From the NCBI GenBank assembly GCA_011947345.1, contig JAAVTG010000229.1, positions 124,001 to 188,000 of the forward strand: a stretch of 64,000 nucleotides of DNA, given 5' to 3'. Below are positions 55,554 through 64,000 of the stretch, piece after piece (positions within the stretch are counted from its first letter, which is position 1; every line of letters starts with the position of its first letter). The notes below the pieces were generated by a model. It made no database searches, was not told where the DNA came from, and saw only the letters and a program-made list of their open reading frames with translations. A program made the translations under genes and the position numbers. This stretch comes from Phytophthora quininea. Taxonomy: Eukaryota; Oomycota; Peronosporomycetes; Peronosporales; Peronosporaceae.

Positions 55554-56446
55554 TTACTTGGCGAGATTGCCGACGTTGTGCAGGTCGCAGTACACGCCTC
55601 TCCGGATCGTGTTCAAGCACAGCGGCGCCTGGCACTTGCGGCCACCTCCGTGTGAAAAGCATTTGCCGTTGCCCCTATCTTTCTTAGGGCAGCCCTCAAC
55701 ACTGCAGGAGCGCACGCCGCCGTGCAGATAGCAGAAGCCGTTGCGCTGCGTGCCCTTCTCGCAGCCCTCATGCATGCAGCGCTTGCCGCCGCCGTGCGCG
55801 CGGCAGAACCCGCCGCCTTGCGAAGACTTGCTGCAGCCGGCGAAACTGCAGCGCGCGCCGCCGCCGTGGCCCTTGCAGAGCCCGTTGGACTGTGCGCGCT
55901 TATCGCAGCCTTCCATGCGGCAGGGCTTGCCCTTGATCCAGCGGCCGTCCTTGTTGAGAAAAGTGCCGGGCTTGCGGATGCACGGGCCTGACGCCGGGGC
56001 CCGCACGCGGTTGCTCGGCATGGGGGCGCCGTGCGGCCGCTGCTGCATCATGGCCGTGAACGTGAGCGGCGTGCACACCTGCACCTGCTGGATTCGCGGC
56101 ATCATGAACTTGGGGCTGGGCAGCGCGGCCGCGGTGGCGCCGTGCTCGGTGTTGAGGCTGCACATGATGGCGTCAATCAGGTCCTGGTCGCCGAAGACCG
56201 AGCTGAGCGACGTGGAGACCGGCACGGCGGTCTCCAGCGGCATGACGGGCCGCGGCGCCGGACGAAACTCGAACGGCTCGAGCTCGGCCTTCCGCGGCGG
56301 TGCGGCGCTGCCGACCTCTTGCTTGACGGGCGTCATGTCGGGACACGACGAGGTCGTGGAGGACGCTGAGGTCGAGCGGTTGTAGACTGGGGAAACATGG
56401 CGGAGTCAACGGGCGAGTCGGGGAAGTGGCGACGAGGGTCGAACAT
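55554..56446 (-). CDS. WRKY19-like zinc-repeat protein (5-6 repeats)
   Basis: The long frame from 56336 encodes 260 residues: an acidic/Pro-rich N-terminal half, then GRWIKGKPCRMEGC and successive repeats C-x4-C...C-x2-H with HGGG linkers: CRMEGC...LCKGHGGG, CSFAGC...FCRAHGGG, CMHEGC...FCYLHGG, CSVEGC...CFSHGGG and CQAPLC...YCDLH, close to the stop. An N-terminal extension beginning MFDPRRHFPDSP (ATG at 56446) reaches this frame if one C of CCCC near 56388 is removed. Repeat spacing and sequence closely match the gene at 60980. Likely zinc-binding; the acidic-plus-zinc layout suggests a regulator, which is inference. Confidence 0.8.
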
Positions 56447-59400
56447 GCTAAGAGCTGTAGTGGTGGTGGCGGTGTTTGGTACGAATGCTGCAGGAGCTGC
56501 AGCAAAACGTGGGGGGATGTAATCTGCGGAGAGCTCGCCAGATTGGGAAATGGGGCCGCTGCTGCTGTGCGACCGACCACCTCGCCTCGCCTTCGTGTGT
56601 TTGCTCACAGCACTTGCTGAGCTCGATGCCTGCGCCCGGTCCTTGCGGCGCACAACCAGCCGATGCCTTTTTATTCCGATGGAAATCCTCGAATGTGCTG
56701 CTGCTTGCACCTGCTCGTGAAAACATGCGAGGCAGTGTAAAGATGCCTGCGTACCCACGTCCGGTCAGAGATGATCAGTCGGGGGCGAACTGGACTCGGG
56801 CAGAGGCGGTTGTGCGCTCGTCCGTCCTAAGAACTTCCGGCCGGCAAAATCCCGGCACATTTTCAGCGACCGGGGCCCGCGCCTAATGCGCCTCACATCA
56901 TCGTGATTGTCGAGGCTTTATTGCGTTCTCGGTGCCCTACAACGTCTAAGGCACCGAGAACTGTAGGCTACAACGTGTAGCACGTCTCGGTGAGGATCTG
57001 AACGAGAAGGAAAGGAGCGGCGCGGGCTGTCCCGGATTACCATGCAGCTAGAGCCATTCCAATGTATGTTCTTCCCCGCAGTCTTCTTGGATATGATGGC
57101 GAGCTCTTCAAGCTTGGACTGGCGATGATTTCGCCAACGGTGGAGACTTTCTTCTCGTTTACGAGGCGAGGCTCCTCACCGCCGAGGCCAGCGGACTCGT
57201 CCGGCATATCACAAGGTGGCTTCGCGGCTTTCAGGCACATCAGATCGACTGCGACTTGCGCATTGGCGAAATGCAACCAAGCGCGTGACGTGCCACACGC
57301 CGGCTGGATCGTTGACGGTCACCGCCAGCAGGCCTGTCCGAGCATCATAAGAGCATTACTGCCGCCCAGCTGCGGCGCACGGGACAGGGGATGAATCGAT
57401 GCGGGGCGCGGTTTGCCATCGTCGACAGCAAGGAGCTGCAGCTGTCCAAGAGCCTGCATGGCCTCGCCAAGGCCCAAGCAGAGGTCGGTGCGTTTGCTAG
57501 TCTCCTGGCTTGACGCGGCGCCACATTAACGGCGCCCCGGAGCCATGGGGCCAGCGGAAACAAGAAGTGATATGTTTGTTCGCGCATTTTCGTCTGCATC
57601 GACTCGTCTTGCAAAGACGCTTTCTGTTCCGCGCGGTGATGGAATTCGGGCGATGAGCGACGCTGCGCCGGGCCCCGGCCGGACACGCAACTTTTTTTAT
57701 CTTATCTTGACGCTGCTCGTCGGCCGCGTTCAACTTGCTGGAGCCCGCGCGCGATGTGATGGCAAAATCCACCAGCTCAACTTGGCCGACGACGTCGAAA
57801 ATTGTGACGAGCACACCCAGAGGATGTGTTGTTCGCCAAGAAAAGTTTCATGCTGGTTTCTGGCCCCGCTGCCAACGTAGCGGTCGCCGGCGCTGGCCAC
57901 CGACAGCCGCGTGGCGGCGCCAGCAAGGGAAGACCGTGCCACTCGAGAGGTGCACACACATCCTGTTGCAGGTTTCACCGGCTGGGCTGCTGTATCAGGC
58001 CTGGCACCGGCCGGCAGCGATCACATCAACTCCGGCCCCAGCAACATGGTCGCAGCATGCCCCAGACCCTCTTGCGGGGGCACCGACTCGCCCAAGAGGC
58101 TTCCTCAAGTGCAGGCCACCGAAAAAGTGTATGTGTGTGTGCGTTACGCCCGCCATGGTATTGCTTATCGGCCTCAACGAATTCGCTTCAGCCGCCGCTC
58201 AGCGAGAGGTGTATATGCAGGTAAGCTAGCAGGTGTCCCTTGCTGTTGAGGGCATGTTTGCTTGCATCCGATGGCCACTGTCTTACTCGCACGGCGCTGA
58301 GTCAACAAGGCCGAAGCCTGGCGACCCGCGCTGTCGTCCACCGAAGCCCTTGGGCGTCGTGGACGCCGGCAATCTCCCGCTGGACTTGTTCTCGTTTCAG
58401 CAGACAGATGGGGCCGCGCATGCCGTTGGGCTCCGCTTCACCGGACAGCCATCAAGCGAGCGCACGTAGCAATCGAGGCCGAGGCGCTCGCTCTGCAAGT
58501 TTCAGGCTCTGCGGCTCTGGCAAGCGGTCGGTCGGGTATCATTCTCGGCGTGGTTGAAGCCGAAAGATCGGGCGTTTCCGCCAAGACAGGCGGCTCATCG
58601 CGGCCAACGTGGCGTCTGAGATGGAAGTCGTCACGGACATCGAATGGGGATTAGTTCGGTGAAGGCTCCGGGCTCGATCATGGTGGTGGCTCAACCGTGA
58701 GGGTTCTTTGCATGTTGATGGTGCAGTGTTAAGTCCCAACTCTTTTGCTCCTTGACGAGGACGAGCACCACGGTAGAACGTCACTCGCTGGGCCATCGCT
58801 TGGCACCGTTTGCAGTCGTTTTCATAGCTGTGAAGGGACTTCTGCCGTCGTAGCAGTAGAATGTCAGCGAATGGAGTGAGAAGGCGAAAGCGAGGGCAGT
58901 TGAATGCGTTTACATATTGGGCGCGGCGCAACGATGACATCACTTTCGAAAACTACACGTCATGGTTTGAAGGGTCAAATGCTTCATGTTGAGAACACTT
59001 TGCAAGCATCTCCACTCGATAGTTGTTGACAGCGGCCTTCTTCCTTGGTGTTCGCCTAGGAGAATGTAGCGCCAGGTAGATTCATCCTGGTAGTAGCTAC
59101 TGGATACTATCAAGCCAAGAACGTGTTTCTTTCGTCGACCATGGCCGCCCTCGAGCACCAGGATTCTGAAGCGATACTGGGACTCTCTTGCGCAGAAGTG
59201 CAGGTCGGAAAATGTGTGCTAGCGAACGCCGGGCTCCAATTGAGCTGAGTCGCCCAAGCAACCCACTTGCTGCCAGCAGAGGTTCGGATTAGCGGGAACA
59301 ATCGAGTATTAGGATTATTGATACAAGTACTGCTACTATTATTAATATATCACGATACTTTTGAAAAATTGAGAGCCCTGTAGTAGTAGTATTACAAACT

Positions 59401-60979
59401 GTATTAATACTTCGATGATACTTTGGGCAAATGAGCAGTGAAACGTCTGAAGAAGTTGTTTCGGAGACGAGCATCAAGAACCTGTGGTTTTAGCAGTGAA
59501 GACTTGCCAGGTGTTTGTGACATACAGGCGAGCTCGGACCAGCTGTGGTTCGTGTAAATGTGCTGGACGACTTCGATGTACAAATGGGAGAAACGTGGCA
59601 AGCGCTAGGTCCATGAAGACACCACACATTTGAGTTGGTCCAGTCAGTCCACACAAACCAGCCAGGCATCGTTTACAAGAATGGAGAAGTGTGGGCAAAG
59701 ATCATAGAGCCTGTAATCTTGGCAACAGAGACTTGTCAAGGGTTTGTTGTGCAAGAACATATTCAGTCGAGCTCGAACTGGCCACGGCTCGTATAAATGT
59801 ACTGAATGGCTGCCCAGAGATGGTGTGCAACATCTAATAAGTTACACCATAGCTAATTACTTCATACTCGCCTGTTCTCAAAGTTACTTCCGATTGCTTG
59901 GTTTGTTGCTCCGGTTCCTGATTAGGATTTTGCATTTCACAACTCAACTACTAGGGGTTCCAAAGAGATGAGTTTTCGTTGTTTATTCACATTTCATTAT
60001 CAATTCACCTTTAAAGGTCCCAACGGATAGGAATTTGTATCGTGCGAGGCCCTGGGCACGTAGATCACCTCCTGCTCGGCCTTATGGATTGAACTTACAA
60101 CGTATTATCAAGAGTAGTAGACGTAATGCAACGAATGGTTTGGATATTAGTACTATTAATACAATACTTTAGACAAATATGTATTACGAATTTGAAGTAT
60201 TGTATTACTGAATCATACAATACTTTGGATAATCCGGTCTTTCATTGCATGCGTCGACCACCTGGTTGCTGGTCATCCTGAACGTGTGCTCTGCGTTCCC
60301 GCGAGCAGATGGCGAGCCCTCCGCTGGCAAAGCACGCACGAAGCACAAAGACCCAGCTGGGACCAGCTCTGCTTGCAGCGGAAGCAAGGCTCTGCTGCCG
60401 GTCTTGGCTCCAGTGTTTCTCCATGCGGGCAATTTTTCATCGTCCGAGTGGATGCTGTATCAGGACACCAGCGGATCCGTTGCCAGGTTGAACGTGGCGC
60501 CGCCGCTCGAAGATCGGGCCGGGAAACGGCGAAGACAGGCGACTGCATGCAACGTGTTGCCCCTCTCGTTGCCGCGCGCCCTCGCAGCCGCCAAACCGCG
60601 CGAGCACCTGCGTCTCGGACCGAGTGGTTTTTCGCCAGGTGGCCATCTGGCCGCACTGTTGCGGCTCCCGTCCGTCGAGTCGAGCGAGCGTTTGGCTCTG
60701 GGAGCCCTTCAGCGCAGCCAATTTTTGCTCCTTGCCCGCCGTGCACCCTGGCACGGCAACTCGGTCGCTGACTTCTTTTTCGACGGCTTCCAGGCACCGG
60801 CTTCCATACTCGGCGCGAGTCGGTAAATCAGGTGCGTGTTGAAGGCCGCAGAGCTTCTTATTTTCGCAGACCGGCGTCGAAGCGGCGCGCGCCAATGACG
60901 TCGCTGACCTTGGCTCTATTGTTCCAGACGTGCACTTCAAGCAGAAACGGTCGAAACGGTCGGGGCTCTACTTTCCGGC
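56447..60979. other. Gene-poor 4.5-kb region with possible decayed element
   Basis: No credible complete gene. Between 58540 and 59750 the minus strand has short peptide-like frames (for example a basic segment with LLLRRQKSLHSYEN, and KHVLGLIVSSSYYQDES). Two diverged ~100-bp direct repeats lie at about 59480-59575 and 59706-59818; their minus-strand translations are related (QHIYTNHSWSEL and QYIYTSRGQFEL). Around 59290-59430 and 60120-60240 the sequence is AT-rich with recurrent AATACTTTG(G/A) motifs. Together this suggests an old transposon, class unknown. The rest (56.5-58.5 and 60.25-60.98 kb) shows nothing I can support. Confidence 0.4.
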
Positions 60980-62503
60980 ATGGACGAGGTGGCATTTGTG
61001 GAATCGCTGTTCGCGCCCGAGATGCGGTCGAGTCTGCCGCTGCTGTCGCCGCCCTCGCTCGAGTCGCTGCAAGCCATGGGCTTCGCGTCGCCGCCCAACT
61101 CGGCGGCCAAGCTGCTGCTGCAACGCAGCACCCACACGCCGACCGCCAACGGTGCCGTGCCGCCGCCGCCCAACTCGCTGCTTGGCGGCGGCATCCTGCA
61201 CCACACCGTGCAGCAACCTTTCCAAGCAGGCTCGGGAGACCAGCCGCTCTTCGTGCGACTGCAGGACGACGACGTCTTCTCGCAGCTCCTAGCGGACCAG
61301 GACTTTGACCTGCAAGAGAAGAAGGACAAGGCCCCCAATTCGCTACTGCTGGAGCCGCTGGATCTGCCCAAAAGCGAAGGCGTCAAAGAGGAGGCCACGA
61401 CCTTCCAATACCAACGCGCAGTGTCGAGCGCTGCAGCCAGCCCGCCCACCAGCGGCTTCGGACTCGACATGATGCCCGTCTTCCCGTTGAGTGGGGGTCA
61501 ACACGCCAGTGTTCTTCAACAACCACAACCACTTCCCGCCGCTATCCCCGCCGTCCAGCGAGTGGATTCACGACCAGGACGTGTCGACGCCTTCTGGCTG
61601 CTCTTTTCAGAGGGTGCACATGGCCCCCATGAGCATGAAGCATATGATGACCAGCAGCTTAAGCATGAGCTCGCCCATGGTGCAGCAGCAGCCGAGTTCC
61701 TCTGGCTGCATGGAGCTCCTTAGTCAAGCCATGACCAGTAGCCAACACCAGACCCAGTCTCCGTTGTGGATATCTGCATCAAGAGCGACTCCACCGGAGG
61801 CTCCGTTCTCGGGAGACAAGTTCTCCGTGGCCAGGCCGCCGTTCTCGTTGACCATCTCGCCGCCAGCGTCACTGACCAGTCGAGACGTCAAGGCGCTCAA
61901 AGAACTCATCGTGTCGGCGGACTACGGATTGGCTCAAACGCCCAGTACGCAGCTGCTGTCTCGACCCCTCAAGCGATCTCGATCGACCTTGGAGGTGGTC
62001 GGGCCGAGAGCCAAAGCGGTTCGACTCACCACCGCGTCACCCGTCGGCCAAGAGAATCTCCCTCAACGAGCCAACGTCAAGGTCACCAAGGGCAAGAAGT
62101 GCATCGAGCCGAATTGCACGCGTCGCGCACAATCCAACAGCCGCTGCAAGGCGCACGGCGGTGGGGCCAGATGCCAATACAACGGGCCAGGAGGCTGCAA
62201 CCGAAGTTCACAGGGCGGCGGCTTCTGCCGAGCCCACGGAGGCGGGAAACGCTGCGAGTTCCCCGGCTGCCAGCGCGGCCAACAACGCAAAGGCCGCTGC
62301 TACGTGCACGGTGGCATCCGCAAGTGCCAGTTCGGCTCCTGTGAGAAGAAGGATAGAGGTAACGGGTTCTGTATATCACACGGCGGTGGCAAGCGCTGCG
62401 AGCACCCGGCTGCGCGCGCGCCGTGCGGCGAGGCAAGCTGTGCCAAGTGCACGAGACCCAGCAGGCCGTCGAGCAGGGCCAAGGAGAGACCCTGTTGCTG
62501 TAG
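60980..62503 (+). CDS. WRKY19-like zinc-repeat protein with long acidic N-terminus
   Basis: About 507 residues from the ATG at 60980 (MDEVAFVESLF). The N-terminal ~330 residues are Pro/Ser/Gln-rich with acidic patches and Met-rich stretches, transcription-factor-like in composition. A nuclear-localisation-like stretch (LKRSRSTLEVV) precedes five to six zinc repeats: CIEPNC...CKAHGGG, CQYNGPGGC...FCRAHGGG, CEFPGC...CYVHGG, CQFGSC...FCISHGGG, and CEHPGC...LCQVH. Two single-base frame changes: GGGGG at 61491-61496, and GG near 62411 (CCCGGCTGC). The second one restores the last repeat and moves the stop to 62501-62503. Paralogue of the gene at 55554-56446, which faces away from it across the 4.5-kb gap. 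Confidence 0.8.
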
Positions 62504-63517
62504 TCGTTCCATCCCTCTTTGTGCGTTCAATCCTCCTGTACCGATAGTAGATAACCCCGCAGAATATCCGCTGAAGACGTTGTTCACGGTCAACCGTTAC
62601 ACTTCAACTATAACGTTGCAGGCTGCATTCTCACACGTCGCAGATTTCTTTGTCGGGTTGCCTGGAGGCTCTGCCATCGCGATGATTTGTCCGTCCGACG
62701 GCGACGCAGCTCGCCGAGAGCAGCAGCGCTCGGGTAAACACGCGTGAGCCCTGCTCATAGCAGCGGCGCCGCTCGGTTAACTCGGCTCCTGGTCTGGTCG
62801 AAAGGCGGCAAAGTCGCCACGGGCTCACGTGCGCTTGACTCCTCGGCCCAATCGGTGCCACGCACGCGTGGCTCCGGGCCACTGGCGGGCGGTGGAAGCG
62901 ATCGTCATGGCGACAACACGCCTTCAGCACGCGCTCCACAAAGACAGGTCTGACTTTGCCTCGCACTTGGTGTTTGTATGCCGTGGCGCAGACATAGCGG
63001 ACCGCGACGTCAAATGCTCGCCTTCCATTGCGCAAAAGCCCGGCAGTTGAGGGGAGGCAGCCAAGGCAGGCCAAGACCAGGACCAAGCTATTCAGGCAGA
63101 GCGACTTCTTCTCCGTCGCATTTCCACAATAGCTGCGCGAGCGAATCTCCGCCGATTCGACGTGTATTTTCAGCCATGTGGCCACGCACGAGGAACTGCC
63201 CACGCGCTTCGCGCCCACAACGCACTGGAAGCTCTTCCCCGAGAGGACAAGCTGGGGGTGGCTGTCAAGGCGCAAGCGCTCGCCCCGCACCACCGCCACA
63301 GCACCGCACGCACCGCTGCCAAGGCTACACCAAGCAGAGGTCTGCTTGGCTCCATCCACACTCATCTCTTTTCCCGACATAGCGACCCGTCGTCCATCTT
63401 GGTCGTGCACACCAACCCCACACAAAGTCGGCTCTCCCCGCCCACGCACCGCCCGTTCCGCCGCATCCAAATCGCCAAGAAACCCCCAGCCAAACAGCCG
63501 ACGAGTGCCAGTTGCCC
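62504..63517. other. Intergenic, no gene recognised
   Basis: About 1 kb between the zinc-repeat gene and the phytochelatin synthase gene. A 279-codon frame on the minus strand (62631-63470) has no family features and overlaps both flanks; I treat it as chance. Confidence 0.45.
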
Positions 63518-64000
63518 ATGGACATGGAGTGCGGCTGCAAGATCAAGCGGGAAAAGGAGCAGCAGGAGAAGGAGACGCTGGCACGCGTCAAGGCCAGAGA
63601 GAGGCACGACAACCAGCAGAGCGAGCACGACAAGATGCACGAATTGGTGAGACGGTCCACCGCGACGGTGCAGAGCTCTTTCCACCGGCGCCACTTGCCG
63701 CAGGATTGCATCGCCTTCTCCAGCTCGGAAGGCCGCAAACTGTTTACGGAAGCCATCAACAGCAGCAGCAACTACATGCAGATCTACTTTCCTCTAGCAG
63801 AGCAGTTCATCACGCAAGCAGAGCCGGCGTATTGCGGACTGGCGACCCTTGCAATGTGCTTGAACGCATTGCAGATCGACCCTGGCAGACTCTGGAAGGG
63901 ACCGTGGAGGTGGTTCAGCGAAGAACTGTTCGACTGCTGCACGTCGCTGAGTGTGGCCAAGGAGAAGGGTATCAGCATGTCCGAGTTCATCTGCTTGGCA
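63518..64000 (+). CDS. Phytochelatin synthase, N-terminal part (runs off the window)
   Basis: The first 161 residues of a glutathione gamma-glutamylcysteinyltransferase (EC 2.3.2.15), which makes (gamma-Glu-Cys)n-Gly peptides from glutathione in response to Cd2+ and other metals. A Lys/Glu-rich leader of ~45 residues precedes the papain-like domain. Diagnostic motifs: LFTEAINSSSNYMQIYFPLAEQF, then AEPAYCGLATLAMCLNAL with the catalytic Cys, and DPGRLWKGPWRWFSEE with ELFDCC. The catalytic His and Asp lie beyond the window edge. The start is the first of two close ATGs (63518 and 63524). No intron in the visible part. Confidence 0.95.
   Translation, partial: MDMECGCKIKREKEQQEKETLARVKARERHDNQQSEHDKMHELVRRSTATVQSSFHRRHLPQDCIAFSSSEGRKLFTEAINSSSNYMQIYFPLAEQFITQAEPAYCGLATLAMCLNALQIDPGRLWKGPWRWFSEELFDCCTSLSVAKEKGISMSEFICLA

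Noticed and set aside
62631..63470. 279-codon open frame on the minus strand before the phytochelatin synthase gene
   Set aside because: No domain, no repeats, odd composition, and it covers the 5' flank of a well-supported gene on the other strand; likely chance in GC-rich DNA.

Overview
The window looks like nuclear DNA of a zoospore-forming oomycete, most likely Phytophthora or a close relative. Evidence: very compact genes with short GT-AG introns (about 43-71 nt); several oomycete 'WRKY19-like' zinc-repeat proteins (C-x4-C / C-x2-H repeats joined by HGGG linkers); flagellar genes (CFAP61 family, a PG-rich repeat protein); Initiator-like motifs close to the oomycete core promoter; a decayed Fanzor and Mutator-type mini-elements. 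The species cannot be named from the sequence alone.

Layout. 1.4-10 kb: a phytanoyl-CoA dioxygenase-like gene, two zinc-repeat genes, and between them a wrecked Fanzor (eukaryotic TnpB relative). 8.0-10.3 kb and 21.75-24.1 kb: two arms of a 2.3-kb inverted duplication, each carrying a mucin-like, probably GPI-anchored protein gene and a zinc-less relative of the WRKY19-like family. Between the arms: a PG-rich flagellar-type gene, a C2-GRAM-myotubularin-FYVE lipid phosphatase, and a CFAP61 gene carrying two adenylate-kinase modules. 24.7-33.9 kb: a shorter CFAP61/adenylate-kinase paralogue, a four-span membrane protein, an LPCAT/PlsC acyltransferase with EF-hands, a 364-bp Mutator-like mini-element, UDP-glucose 6-dehydrogenase and a TMX2-like thioredoxin membrane protein.

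35-44 kb: a four-span protein paralogue, a coiled-coil gene, and a dispersed/tandem family of five small Ser/Arg-rich proteins of unknown function, two of them pseudogenes sharing one frameshift, embedded in ~145-bp satellite-like repeats. 44-51.4 kb: a CCDC43-like gene, an adenylate-kinase pseudogene and three head-to-tail paralogous multi-pass membrane proteins. 51.4-54.2 kb: a decayed zinc-ribbon/nuclease-like gene between ~600-bp inverted arms. 55-62.5 kb: a second Mutator-like mini-element and two larger zinc-repeat proteins separated by a gene-poor 4.5 kb. The window ends inside a phytochelatin synthase gene.

Many otherwise well-conserved genes (CFAP61, myotubularin, LPCAT, CCDC43, coiled-coil, four-span, zinc-repeat) carry single-base frame changes, often at short homopolymers. 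I read most of these as draft-sequence indels, but a few breaks (a TGG-to-TAG stop in the adenylate-kinase copy, a frameshift shared by two small-family copies, the multiply broken Fanzor) look biological. Coordinates of such genes are given as the whole span including introns and frame breaks.
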